DNA from: Vibrio sp. 99-8-1 | GTDB taxonomy: Bacteria > Pseudomonadota > Gammaproteobacteria > Enterobacterales > Vibrionaceae | Direction of reading: 5' to 3' | Assembly: GCF_013114595.1 (NCBI RefSeq) | Contig: NZ_VTXE01000024.1 | Span: 20,674-84,673, forward strand | DNA: 64,000 nt | Shown: piece after piece, positions 36,779-45,914 of the stretch | Layout: every line of letters begins with the position of its first letter | Position numbering within the stretch: the stretch's first letter is position 1 | Notes under the pieces: model-generated | Databases searched by the model: none | Told to the model about the DNA's origin: nothing | Seen by the model: the letters and a program-made list of their open reading frames with translations, nothing else | Program-made: the position numbers and the translations under genes

Positions 36779-37374
36779 AATGTTTTCCCTAACTGAACTG
36801 TTTTGTTTTGATTGTGCGTTCTTGTTACTTTAAAACTGTGTCACTAATATGTGACGAAAATATGAACAAAGTATTACACAGTTAATACATACGAACAAGG
36901 CGATAGCAGAGTCATATAATCGTGAGATTATCAAAGTGTGATGATGAATAAAGTTTGGTTATATTGTGTTACCTCCCTCAAATACAGCTAGTAGCATATC
37001 GATACTTCTACCTAAGAAAACATACGCTTACCTCGTAATTAGCCCCCTCTGTGTTAGAGCTCTTTTCTAGTGTGGAAGCTTAGGTATGTAAGGGATAACG
37101 CGGCTTTAGTTTAGACTTATCAATAGACTCCGCAGGGTATAGTGGCCAAAAGAGTCCAGTTTCGACCGCTAACTTAAGCGCAAAAACGAACAGAAAACGA
37201 ACCTAATTAATCTAGCGCAGTGGCCTCAGTGAAGAGTATTGTCATCTCTGCTGAGTTCCTAGCAGATTTTTGGCAAAGTTTCTCTATAAATATATTTAAT
37301 TTGAGCCTAACCCTAGTTGTTCGTAACATCGCTCTTTCTATGGGTGGCAAGACTTTCTTAGAAGTGCCTCACGA
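36779..37374. promoter_or_regulatory. Divergent region between potD and the permease gene
   Basis: This roughly 600-bp non-coding region holds the potD promoter and the promoter of the permease gene. The only clear dyad is GTCAC-N6-GTGAC (36840-36855), about 65 bp upstream of potD. The spacing resembles a CRP site, but the half-sites are in the reverse orientation. Otherwise I see no gene, repeat or RNA structure. Confidence 0.5.
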
Positions 37375-38652
37375 GTGGAACAAGTGCAAACTCCACGATT
37401 AGAACAACTAAATGACAAGATAAAGCAAAAGGCATTTTTGATGAATTTTATAGACATAGCGTTATGTGTAGTGCTGCTTATTACATTCCTGCTTTTGATA
37501 AGCCCTCCAGTGCGTAACAATAAACTTTGGTCAGCTACCGTTACCCCTTTAGCCTCCATTATTGGTAGTGGCTTTTTAGTTTCAGTTCCTATGCTGGCGA
37601 GTGCGATTGGCGTATGGGCAGTACTGGCGGTGGTCGGATTAACAGCATTGGCGTATCTGTTCGGAGAGTCGATTCGCTTTAATATTGCCAACGCTGAGCC
37701 GATTTTAGAAAAGGCGGAGGCTGGCCACACGATTAAATCCATCGAAACTGCGTCACATGTGGTGTTAATCGGTGCGTATTTTATTTCTGTTGCATACTAC
37801 TTAGTTCTACTAGCGACTTTTACACTAAAGATGGCAAATGTTGACAACCCAATGGTTGGCAAGGGGATAGCGACTGCTTTGATTCTTTTGATTTGCGGAG
37901 TAGGGGCAACCAAGGGACTGAAAGGGATTGAACGAACAGAAAAGTATACAGTGAGTGCCAACTTAGCGGTAATTGCCGCGTTGTTAGTTTCATTAGTTAT
38001 TTTTGGTTTTACGCTACCGTCTGAGTATAGCTGGGGAGCGGTATTACAAGAGAGCCATACTTTTGACTGGGATACAGTACGTTTTCTAATGGGGCTAGTC
38101 ATTATTGTTCAGGGATTCGAGACAACAAGGTTTATGGGGCAGATGTATAACCCTAACCAAAGAATCAAGGCAATGCGACGCGCACAAGTGATATCGACAT
38201 GTGTCTATATTGTTTTCTTTATTTTGATGCTGCCACTTTTCCCCTATTTTACCTCGTCATCTGATGTCGCGGGATTTATTGATGTGATAAAGCGAGTATC
38301 GCCATGGTTACCTTATGTGGTTGCTGCTGGCGCAGTTGCGAGCCAGTTTAGCGCTTCGGTTGCTGATAGTATCGGTGCAAGCGGGTTAGTCAGTGATACG
38401 ACACATAAACATATTACGCCGAAACACGCCTATCTATTGATCGGCATTGTTTCTGTGCTGGTTATATGGGGAACCGATGTGGTGTCAATTGTCGCGCTAG
38501 CTAGTCGTGCGTTTGCGCTTTTCTACGCATTGCAGTGTTTAGTCTCGACAATGGTAGCGCTTGGTCAAGGTAATGATAAGCGGGCTATGCAGTTTGGTGT
38601 ACTTGGTGTTGTCGCGATGACGATTGTTATTTTTGGTATTCCGGCAGGATAA
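37375..38652 (+). CDS. APC-superfamily-like membrane permease
   Basis: This protein of up to 425 residues has about eleven predicted transmembrane segments. TM1 contains PLASIIGSGFLVSVPML, whose GSGF is like the unwound helix of amino acid permeases. GFETTRFMGQMYNP gives another APC-type polar stretch. I could not place it in a named family. The start is uncertain: GTG 37375 is the longest, while ATG 37441 has AAAAGG at good distance but removes 22 residues. The gene is alone and has a strong bidirectional terminator after it. Confidence 0.75.
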   Translation: MEQVQTPRLEQLNDKIKQKAFLMNFIDIALCVVLLITFLLLISPPVRNNKLWSATVTPLASIIGSGFLVSVPMLASAIGVWAVLAVVGLTALAYLFGESIRFNIANAEPILEKAEAGHTIKSIETASHVVLIGAYFISVAYYLVLLATFTLKMANVDNPMVGKGIATALILLICGVGATKGLKGIERTEKYTVSANLAVIAALLVSLVIFGFTLPSEYSWGAVLQESHTFDWDTVRFLMGLVIIVQGFETTRFMGQMYNPNQRIKAMRRAQVISTCVYIVFFILMLPLFPYFTSSSDVAGFIDVIKRVSPWLPYVVAAGAVASQFSASVADSIGASGLVSDTTHKHITPKHAYLLIGIVSVLVIWGTDVVSIVALASRAFALFYALQCLVSTMVALGQGNDKRAMQFGVLGVVAMTIVIFGIPAG

Positions 38653-38686
38653 GGTTTAACTAAGCAATGTCGTAACGTAACATGTT

Positions 38687-38730
38687 AAAACCGCCGCTTA
38701 GAGTAATCCTGCTCTAAGGCGGCGGTTTCA
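38687..38730. terminator. Bidirectional terminator between permease and C-S lyase genes
   Basis: AAACCGCCGCTTAGAG (ending 38703) pairs with CTCTAAGGCGGCGGTTT (38712-38728) with one bulged G. It is followed by T-rich sequence on both strands and separates convergent genes. Confidence 0.88.
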
Positions 38731-38754
38731 TTCATTACTCTTATTTCAGGTTGA

Positions 38755-39924
38755 TTACTTTAATACCGTTTTCAGACGTTTTATTTTCTCTTCGAGAACC
38801 GAAGTGGGGCAACCTAGATTTAACCGAATAAATCCTCTTCCTTGCTCACCGAAACTGTAACCCATGGTGGGGATAACGCCCGCGCCATGAAGCTGTATTT
38901 CTAGCTCTTCATCGGACATCTCCATGCTACGACAATCAAGCCACGCAAGATAAGTGGATTCTTGAATACGGTAGCTCACCAGAGAAAGTTCGCTGTCTAC
39001 AAAGTCCGATAGTACTTTATTGTTGTGTTCGAGGTACTGAAGCGTGTCTGTTAACCATTTACGGCCATGGCGATACGCTGCTTGGTTCGCCAGTAAGCTA
39101 AATGAGCTATACACATCAATGCCATAGGCAAGAAGTTTTGATTTCAACGCCTTTGCTTCTTGCTTATTTGGGATCATGGTGTTGGTTAACCGCATTGACG
39201 GCAGACCGAATGACTTAGTACCTGCGATGCAAACGGCCATTTTATCTAGATAGCGAGCATCAACACGTAAACAGCTATAGAAGGTGTTGCCTTTAAAAAC
39301 AACATCTGCCCATATCTCGTCTGAGATAATATAGGTGTCGTACTGATGGCATAACTCACAAACACGAGTGACTTCTTGCTCTGTCCATACTCGACCACCG
39401 GGGTTATGTGGGTTGCAAAACATCAACACCTTAACGCCATTTTTAAGTTGTGCCTCTAGATGCTCGAAATTGATGGTGTAGTAGCCGTCATTCTCGTCTA
39501 GAGGTGATACGACTAATGTTCGTTCAGTGTTTTTTATTGTACGGTAAAATGCATGATAAACAGGGCTAAATACCAAGACTTTATCTGCGATATTACTCCA
39601 ACGTTCAATAAGCATTGCGATGGCAGGAAGACTGCCGGGAGTCGTGTGAAACCACTCTTTTTTTAGTTCAACATTGTGGTTTACTGCCCACCAGTCGATG
39701 ACAGAGTTGAAGTAGTCATCACCGCGTTCAGAATACCCGAAAATGCCGTGTTCAATACGATCTTTTAAAGGTTTTGTAATAAACTCTGGTGCCTTGAAAT
39801 CCCAGTCAGATACCCAACTTGGTATCGCTTCACCTTCAGGAACACCTAACCATTTCTCCATATAGTCCCACTTTAGGCAGTCCGTACCATAGCGATTAAT
39901 AACGGTATCTAATTCGTGTTGCAT
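38755..39924 (-). CDS. MalY/PatB-family PLP-dependent C-S lyase
   Basis: This 389-residue fold-type I PLP enzyme has the family landmarks CNPHNPGGRVW, YIISDEIWAD (Asp near PLP nitrogen) and AGTKSFGLPSMR with the Schiff-base Lys. MalY/PatB proteins cleave cystathionine, cystine or related C-S bonds to pyruvate, ammonia and a thiol. It could instead be an aminotransferase of the same fold. It is 69 bp downstream of the nhaC gene on the same strand and probably shares its transcript. Confidence 0.88.
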   Translation of the reverse strand: MQHELDTVINRYGTDCLKWDYMEKWLGVPEGEAIPSWVSDWDFKAPEFITKPLKDRIEHGIFGYSERGDDYFNSVIDWWAVNHNVELKKEWFHTTPGSLPAIAMLIERWSNIADKVLVFSPVYHAFYRTIKNTERTLVVSPLDENDGYYTINFEHLEAQLKNGVKVLMFCNPHNPGGRVWTEQEVTRVCELCHQYDTYIISDEIWADVVFKGNTFYSCLRVDARYLDKMAVCIAGTKSFGLPSMRLTNTMIPNKQEAKALKSKLLAYGIDVYSSFSLLANQAAYRHGRKWLTDTLQYLEHNNKVLSDFVDSELSLVSYRIQESTYLAWLDCRSMEMSDEELEIQLHGAGVIPTMGYSFGEQGRGFIRLNLGCPTSVLEEKIKRLKTVLK

Positions 39925-39993
39925 AATAGCCCTTAGGTAGCAGAGAGCCCACTGAATGAGCCCTTGCTAAGGTAGTAAAGTTAAATAAATACG

Positions 39994-41460
39994 CTAAGCA
40001 GATGCGGTTTCTGCGGTTTTATCTGCAGATGATGCTTGCGCTGTGTTGCTCAATTTAAGTTTTGCGATGCCAATACCTGTTGAGGCCCAAATCATTGCGA
40101 AAAATACCCCAGAAAGGTTTTGAATCGCCCATGGAAGATAGTCAAGCGTGGCGACGCCAAGTGTTGCAGCCATAAATACTCCAGCATTTGTCCATGGGAC
40201 TAACGGCTCAATAACCGTCCCTGCGTCTTCGATTGTTCGAGATAAATTTTTGGCGTCAAGTTGCATTCGTTTGTATGTATCACGGAAGAGTTCAGATGGG
40301 ATAAGAAGAGCCAGCTTTCCATCGGATGTTGTGCATACCACGGTAATGGTCGTCACGATAGTGGCGCCAATGAGACTCGCGGTGCCTTTAATGCCTTTAG
40401 ATAGCAGGTTGACTAAAACATTCAGACCACCAGTAAGCGCCAGTGCGCCAGCAAAGGAGAATGCACAAAATACCAGCAGCACTACGCCCATCATAGAAGA
40501 CATACCACCTCGATTAACCAGTGTTAATACATCTCCAATCACTTCAACGTTACTAAGACCGGCATTGGCAAACATCGATGCATTAAATCCACTAAGCATC
40601 GAGCTTAACGCGGTGGCCAAGTCAAACCCTTGGAAAATAACGGCATTGAGGATAGCGATTGCGATAGCTGCCACCATCAATGGAATGGTTGGTAGTTTAC
40701 GGATAGCACCAAAAAGAATCAGGGCAGGTGGCAATAGTAGAAATATATTTAGAGTAAACAGTTGGTCCAAGTTGGCAAGGATGGCAATAATCTTGTCGGG
40801 TGTATCGGCAGAAATATCACTGTTACCCGCGAAGAAGAATACCGCCGCCGCTAATAAGAATGCCGGAATTGTTGTCCAAAGCATATGCTGAATGTGGGAA
40901 TAAAGATCTGTACCGGCAACGACAGGAGCAAAATTGGTGGTGTCAGATAACGGTGAGATTTTATCACCAAAATAGGCACCAGAAACCACCGCACCCGCAG
41001 TAGCCGCAAGGTTGGCGTCCATACCAGATGCCACACCCATTAAAGCGACCCCTACTGTACCCGCAGAGCCCCAAGAAGTACCCGTACACAGTGAGACTAA
41101 GCTGGTGACTAGGAAAGCGGTTAAAATGAGGTACTCTGGACTGATGATTTTCAGGCCGTAGTAGACCAGCATAGGAATTGTTCCACCTATCATCCAGCTA
41201 CCGATAAGCCCTCCAACTAAGACAAGAATGAATACCGCAGGTAATGCCTTTGCTAAACGGTCGATGATCGCGCCTTGAATGTCATCCCAACTATAGCCAA
41301 TTTTCCATGCAACAGCTGAAGCGACAACTGCCGAGGAGAGAAGTAAACTTTCGATAGGTAAGCCGAACACACCATAACCAACAATAAGAAAGAGCAGCAT
41401 GGTTGCTATTGGCATGAGTGCCAAGCCAACAGAAGGTTCAATTTTGGTTTCGTTATTCAT
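39994..41460 (-). CDS. nhaC: NhaC-family Na+/H+ antiporter
   Basis: This 488-residue membrane protein has about eleven predicted transmembrane segments and the NhaC-family stretch SGAYFGDKISPLSDTTNFAP (about residues 165-185), thought to line the ion path. The family exchanges Na+ for H+ or carries organic acids with Na+. Its pairing with a C-S lyase gene and a LacI regulator suggests a metabolite-linked role rather than simple pH homeostasis. An ATG overlaps a 13-bp palindrome, so the regulator may block its translation or initiation. Confidence 0.87.
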   Translation of the reverse strand: MNNETKIEPSVGLALMPIATMLLFLIVGYGVFGLPIESLLLSSAVVASAVAWKIGYSWDDIQGAIIDRLAKALPAVFILVLVGGLIGSWMIGGTIPMLVYYGLKIISPEYLILTAFLVTSLVSLCTGTSWGSAGTVGVALMGVASGMDANLAATAGAVVSGAYFGDKISPLSDTTNFAPVVAGTDLYSHIQHMLWTTIPAFLLAAAVFFFAGNSDISADTPDKIIAILANLDQLFTLNIFLLLPPALILFGAIRKLPTIPLMVAAIAIAILNAVIFQGFDLATALSSMLSGFNASMFANAGLSNVEVIGDVLTLVNRGGMSSMMGVVLLVFCAFSFAGALALTGGLNVLVNLLSKGIKGTASLIGATIVTTITVVCTTSDGKLALLIPSELFRDTYKRMQLDAKNLSRTIEDAGTVIEPLVPWTNAGVFMAATLGVATLDYLPWAIQNLSGVFFAMIWASTGIGIAKLKLSNTAQASSADKTAETASA

Positions 41461-41471
41461 GTAATTTACAT
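41459..41471. promoter_or_regulatory. Palindrome overlapping the nhaC start
   Basis: ATGTAATTTACAT is a perfect odd palindrome whose end overlaps the nhaC initiation codon. The 11-bp core TGTAATTTACA recurs at 41613-41623, within the upstream region of the lacI-type gene. Confidence 0.6.
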
Positions 41472-41587
41472 CCAGTATGAGTAGTAGGGTATAAAAACGA
41501 TATGTCGAATTTATTGTCTTTTTGTTCGCTATAGGTCACGAAATGGATCTTATCGTGTCAATTTCGGCTTTTCTGTGACCCTATTCA

Positions 41588-41627
41588 CCAATGTAAAAAA
41601 TGATAATTGTAGTGTAATTTACATTGG
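41588..41627. promoter_or_regulatory. Dyad in front of the LacI-family gene
   Basis: CCAATGTAAA (41588-41597) and TTTACATTGG (41618-41627) form a perfect 10-bp inverted pair with a 20-bp spacer. It includes a second TGTAATTTACA (41613-41623). The site lies about 30 bp upstream of the lacI-type ATG. It is a good candidate for autoregulation and control of nhaC. Confidence 0.65.
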
Positions 41628-41655
41628 GTTAATCTTAAGGAAATTAGGAGGAGAA

Positions 41656-42663
41656 ATGGCAACCATAAACGATGTAGCGAAAGCAGCAGGTGTGTCGACA
41701 GCAACGGTTTCTAGGGTGATTAATAAATCGTCCAGTGTGATACCAGAAACGGTTGAAATCGTTCAATCGGCAATGTCTCAAGTAGGATATAAAGTAAAAG
41801 GAAATCAGAGGCTTAATATCAATCAAGGGCTCAATGCTATTGGATTGATTGTTAGCCGGTTTAATTCACCTTTTTATGGTTTATTAAGTCAGGGTGTAGA
41901 AAAGATTGCCAAGCAGTATGATAAGAAAATGATGGTTGCTAGTGGCAATTATGACGCCGACTGTGAAGAAGACGCGATAAAGTTCATGCTGAGTAAGGGA
42001 TGTCGCAATATTGTGATCCACAGCAAAGTAATGAGTGATGAGACGTTAACGCAATACGCAAAACATAATCCTGGGCTCGTTGTTATCAATCGACGTGTTC
42101 CAACAATGGAGCAACAATGTGTTTGGCTAGACAACAGTGAAGGGACTTATCAGGCGACAAAACACATAATTGAACAAGGGCATCGTCGAATCGGCTTTTT
42201 GTCCTGTGATACGGAAGTGGATGACAAATTTCTTCGTTTTGATGGTTATCAACGAGCATTGCAGGAAGCGGGGATTCAGTTTAACCCTGATTGGATAGAA
42301 GAAGTGCCGTTTGGAGAGCAAGGTGGGGCGTTGGCTGCTACCAACTTTTTAAACAAAGGCTTGCCCATGACAGCACTGGTTGCGTTTAATGACTTTTATG
42401 CCGCGGCGGCAATTCAAGTATTTAAAGAGCATGGCATTTCAATTCCGGAGCAACTCTCTATTGTTGGGTTTGATGACGTGTTACCACAATGCTACTTTTC
42501 GCCAAAGTTAACGACCATACGCAGCCCAATAGAAAGTATGGCAATTAATGCCGCAAGAATTTCATTAGAAGGTAAGCAGTGCTCTGTCTCCCGTGCATTT
42601 CACCCATTGCTCATCAAGCGAGAATCGGTTTTGCCGTTAAGTGTGGTGAGTAACTGCGTATAA
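41656..42663 (+). CDS. LacI/GalR-family transcriptional regulator
   Basis: This 335-residue protein has an N-terminal LacI helix-turn-helix (TINDVAKAAGVSTATVSRVI, about 3-22) and a periplasmic-binding-like sugar or effector domain (about 60-330). I chose ATG 41656 because AGGAGGAG immediately precedes it. A longer frame upstream lacks a ribosome-binding site. It is transcribed divergently from nhaC, with two palindromes between them, so nhaC and the C-S lyase gene are its likely targets. The effector is unknown. Confidence 0.9.
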   Translation: MATINDVAKAAGVSTATVSRVINKSSSVIPETVEIVQSAMSQVGYKVKGNQRLNINQGLNAIGLIVSRFNSPFYGLLSQGVEKIAKQYDKKMMVASGNYDADCEEDAIKFMLSKGCRNIVIHSKVMSDETLTQYAKHNPGLVVINRRVPTMEQQCVWLDNSEGTYQATKHIIEQGHRRIGFLSCDTEVDDKFLRFDGYQRALQEAGIQFNPDWIEEVPFGEQGGALAATNFLNKGLPMTALVAFNDFYAAAAIQVFKEHGISIPEQLSIVGFDDVLPQCYFSPKLTTIRSPIESMAINAARISLEGKQCSVSRAFHPLLIKRESVLPLSVVSNCV

Positions 42664-42702
42664 CAAAAGACAAGATCAACAAAAGACAAGAGCAACAAAG
42701 GG
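42662..42702. repeat. 16-bp tandem repeat at the end of the LacI-family gene
   Basis: AACAAAAGACAAGATC, AACAAAAGACAAGAGC and a partial third copy (AACAAAGGGC) run from the stop codon into the spacer. It is a small local duplication with no visible function. Confidence 0.7.
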
Positions 42703-42770
42703 CACACACCAGCAGAGGGCTGCTATGGTGTAGGCCCCAAAACAAATTTTATCCAATGTTCAGACGGTCA

Positions 42771-44450
42771 CTAAAACTCACTGTCCACTTGAAATGTCAT
42801 TCTTTCCTTACTGTATGGATGATCCAGCTCTAGTCGTTCAGCATGTAAGTGCAAGCGATCGGCTTTTTCTCCATATAAACTGTCTCCCACCATAGGCATA
42901 TTCAAACCTAAATGGTGTGCACAGTGGACGCGAAGTTGATGGGTTCGACCGGTTTTTGGGTACATGTATACTTTACTGCGACCTTCTTTCACTTCAATTA
43001 ATTGCCAGTGAGTTTCAGCATGTTTACCATGCTCGTTGCAGACAAGTTGACGCGGACGGTCATTAGGGTCTCCGCGCAATGGTAAGGCTATATCTCCATC
43101 TGGTTGATTCAGTTCGCCTTCTAAAAGAGCGATATAGCGCTTCTGTACATTTCGGGTAATAAACTGTTTTTGCAGATCTTTATTGGCTCGTTTGGTTAAT
43201 GCGAATACCAATAGCCCTGATGTCACCATATCTAGGCGGTGAATGACAAATGGTCCTTCTACGTTTGAGAACAACGTTTGTAAACGAGTATAGGCAGAGT
43301 CTTTGATCGTTTTTCCCGGAACAGATAATAAGCCTGATGGCTTATTAATCACCACCATCGCATCATCTTGAAATACAATTTCTAACTCTTTATCTTCTGC
43401 CCAGTTCTTTTCCAGAGGATTAGATTCAACACTCAAACCTTGCAGCATATGCTCTAAAATGGGCTTACATTTGCTGTTGCACGAAGGGTAGAATTTTTTA
43501 TGCTGACGAACTTCAGATTTGTGCGGAGTTCCCCACCAAAATTCAGCGAAAGCAAGTGGTTTAAAACCGTGCTTATAAGCAAACTGTAATAGCTTTGGTG
43601 CCGCACATTCGCCAGAACCTGCTGGTGGAACAGGGTTGCTTGTTGGAGCAAAAATATCAATTAAATCGCGCAGTTGGCCGTGACCATTTAAAAAACGATA
43701 CTGTTTATGCAGCTTATGTTGTAAGGCGTTAGATAAGCCTTTGTACTTATGCTTAAGTGCCGCTAATTGTGCGCTAAGTTCCGCTAAGCGTTGTTCTTTG
43801 AGGGCTGATTTGTCAGTCCAACTCTGTTTTAAGTTTTTGAGTGTTATTTTCTCAGACACGCTTTGTCTGCTTAAGTCATCCAGTAAATTTTGGTATCGTT
43901 CTGGTGCAAGAGTTTCTTTGCCTTCTTCGCGCTGCTGCTTACGAATAGCGCGATTCATAATCATCATTTGGCGATGTGATTGCTCTTCTTTTTCATAAGC
44001 CGTGCGCTCCGTTTCAATTTGAGCGCTTAGCTCGGCTATTTCTGGATCTTGTGAAAGGGTATTGTAATCTGTATAGGCTTTATTAATCGCATCCGTCTCT
44101 TCAAGAAAAAAGCTTTTTTCCGTCAACATATCGAATACCGGTGGAACAAAACCAGCCAATAAGTTTTGCTCTGCAATCTTTCCGGAAAACGCACTCAAAA
44201 AGCCGATTTCTCCTTGAAGATTCTCGACCAACAGCACCCCAAACATTTTTCCTCGGCCTGTTTTTTTACTCTCTAATCCAAAATCATGTTCGAAATCGGT
44301 TTGAGTTTCTAAGTGCTGCTGTAACTGTTCCGCCGCTAATACGCATAAAGGGTGCGGAGTATAGTAGAACGGAAATGTAAATTCCTTTGGTAATTCATAA
44401 CCTTCGATAGCAACGTTGAAGCGAGTAAAGCAGTGTTGAGGTGAGTGCAT
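42771..44450 (-). CDS. RluA-family pseudouridine synthase with long N-terminal extension
   Basis: This 559-residue protein carries a C-terminal RluA-type catalytic domain (about 355-555). The motif HRLDMVTSGLLVFALTKR contains the catalytic Asp. About 340 additional residues precede it, including a charged coiled coil (about 130-245), so it is more than twice the length of RluA. It would isomerise uridine to pseudouridine in rRNA or tRNA. The target is not predictable. The frame is intact throughout, so this is not a fusion artefact visible here. Confidence 0.87.
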   Translation of the reverse strand: MHSPQHCFTRFNVAIEGYELPKEFTFPFYYTPHPLCVLAAEQLQQHLETQTDFEHDFGLESKKTGRGKMFGVLLVENLQGEIGFLSAFSGKIAEQNLLAGFVPPVFDMLTEKSFFLEETDAINKAYTDYNTLSQDPEIAELSAQIETERTAYEKEEQSHRQMMIMNRAIRKQQREEGKETLAPERYQNLLDDLSRQSVSEKITLKNLKQSWTDKSALKEQRLAELSAQLAALKHKYKGLSNALQHKLHKQYRFLNGHGQLRDLIDIFAPTSNPVPPAGSGECAAPKLLQFAYKHGFKPLAFAEFWWGTPHKSEVRQHKKFYPSCNSKCKPILEHMLQGLSVESNPLEKNWAEDKELEIVFQDDAMVVINKPSGLLSVPGKTIKDSAYTRLQTLFSNVEGPFVIHRLDMVTSGLLVFALTKRANKDLQKQFITRNVQKRYIALLEGELNQPDGDIALPLRGDPNDRPRQLVCNEHGKHAETHWQLIEVKEGRSKVYMYPKTGRTHQLRVHCAHHLGLNMPMVGDSLYGEKADRLHLHAERLELDHPYSKERMTFQVDSEF

Positions 44451-44703
44451 AGTAAAGGCCGTATGATAGGAAAAATTTGAGCACGGATTGTACCTGTTTT
44501 TCTACAGATTGCCATGAGAGGAGCAACAAAGGAGTAAGCAAGGAGATATAGAACACTCTCAAAGAGGTGGTTTGTCTACATTGATAACTGTGTGCTTGAC
44601 AGTGTGGTGCTTACCTTTGCATTATGCCAAATTAATGTGAGTAGAAACGACTGTTTTTATGCGATGAAGATGAACGTGATTGCAGATTGTTTGAGATGTA
44701 CTG

Positions 44704-45270
44704 ATGTCTAAATTATTTAAATGTTTATTGCTATTGTTCGCCAGTTTTCTGGTGGGGTTCGGTTATCTGGGATTTCAATCGTATCGAGCACTGACGTTCG
44801 CTGATCAGGGTTTACAGTGGCTCTGGGTTGATGATCAGTTTGTCCGTTTAGATAATACTGCGATGCAAAGTGCGCGTGAAAATCACACCAAACAGCTGAT
44901 TTTTCGCAAAGTCGATCTGAAGCATCAGTTAGCAATATTTTTGAATACGACAAATAATGCCAACTTCCTGTTTACTTTCGTAAAAGAGGTGCCGTGCGAT
45001 TCTGATACACCTTATCAGGCTAAGCTTACTGTTAACGGTAAACCTAGCGAAACGGTAACGTTTGATTGTAAGACACCGAGCATTGCCCTTTATCGAATTG
45101 GCAAACGGAAGTTTGAACAGTTACAACTGGTTAACTCGGATTTTGAGTTCAACCTCAATCTGAACCAGTGGGATATCACAACTCTGAAGAAAGATGATTA
45201 TATGCAGCTCAATTATCATTTTTTTCAAAATCAAAGTGATGAAACTATCTACCCGTGGACCAGAGATTAG
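44704..45270 (+). CDS. Membrane-anchored protein of unknown function
   Basis: This 188-residue protein is not recognisable. An N-terminal hydrophobic segment (about 5-27, LFKCLLLLFASFLVGFGYLG) anchors or exports it. The remainder is a hydrophilic beta-rich domain with two cysteines (about residues 99 and 120), probably in the periplasm. It is convergent with the flavodoxin gene, with a shared terminator between them. Confidence 0.7.
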   Translation: MSKLFKCLLLLFASFLVGFGYLGFQSYRALTFADQGLQWLWVDDQFVRLDNTAMQSARENHTKQLIFRKVDLKHQLAIFLNTTNNANFLFTFVKEVPCDSDTPYQAKLTVNGKPSETVTFDCKTPSIALYRIGKRKFEQLQLVNSDFEFNLNLNQWDITTLKKDDYMQLNYHFFQNQSDETIYPWTRD

Positions 45271-45310
45271 GACTGAGTAAAAGCTTACCCTACTTGTCAG
45301 TTTTTTAAGG

Positions 45311-45352
45311 CAAAATAACCTCATTGACCGTTAGAGCAATAAGGTTATTTTG
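45311..45352. terminator. Bidirectional terminator between convergent genes
   Basis: CAAAATAACCTCATTG (45311-45326) pairs with CAATAAGGTTATTTTG (45337-45352), with 15 of 16 positions matched. A-rich and T-rich flanks on each side make it usable in both directions, between the unknown membrane protein and flavodoxin. Confidence 0.75.
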
Positions 45353-45379
45353 AGTTTCTTGATTAATGGTATTGAAAAT

Positions 45380-45880
45380 TTAAGCAGCTAATGCGCCTTT
45401 TAGCTGCTCTGTCCATTTTATTACTCGCTCTTGAGTGAGATCTGCCTGCCGGTCTACATCTATTGCTAAGCCGATAAACTCACCTTGATCTTCTGCACGT
45501 GATTCGGAGTATTGATAGCCTGAAGATGGCCAGCGGCCGATAATTGTCGCACCAGCATCTTTGCAAGCATTCGCTAAGTCGGCCATTCCGTCGACAAAAG
45601 TATCAGGGAAGTCAATTTGGTCTCCCAAGCCAAAGACAGCGACTTTGGTGTTGCTTAAGCTGAGATCTTCTAGTTCCTGCAGTACGTAACCCCAGTCAGA
45701 CTGAATCTCACCATCGTTGATCGTGGGTGTTCCTAATACGATTAGGTCATATTCTTCTAACTCTTCAATATCTGCGTCGGCAATATCGTGACTTTCTGTT
45801 GAGAACTGCTGCGCAATGAGAGCGGCAACTTTTTCGGTTGAACCAGAGTCACTGGCATAAAAAACGGCGACATTTTCCAT
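45380..45880 (-). CDS. Flavodoxin
   Basis: This 166-residue long-chain flavodoxin has the FMN phosphate-binding loop YASDSGSTEKVAALI at its start and the FMN-ring contacts around TPTINDGEIQSDW and FGLGDQIDFP. It is a soluble one-electron carrier. ATG 45880 (MENVAVF) follows AGGAAAG, so the open frame extending further upstream is not used. It lies 34 bp after nifJ, so it is probably the electron acceptor of that enzyme. Confidence 0.92.
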   Translation of the reverse strand: MENVAVFYASDSGSTEKVAALIAQQFSTESHDIADADIEELEEYDLIVLGTPTINDGEIQSDWGYVLQELEDLSLSNTKVAVFGLGDQIDFPDTFVDGMADLANACKDAGATIIGRWPSSGYQYSESRAEDQGEFIGLAIDVDRQADLTQERVIKWTEQLKGALAA

Positions 45881-45914
45881 ATTCTTTCCTCTTAATATCA
45901 TGAATAAGTGAAAT

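Noticed and set aside
36840..36855. GTCAC-N6-GTGAC before potD as a CRP site
   Set aside because: The CRP consensus is TGTGA-N6-TCACA; here the half-sites are in the reverse order, so the match is not valid.
40148..40891. 247-codon plus-strand ORF antisense to nhaC
   Set aside because: It is a shadow of a membrane-protein gene; its composition mirrors the opposite strand and it has no plausible start signal.
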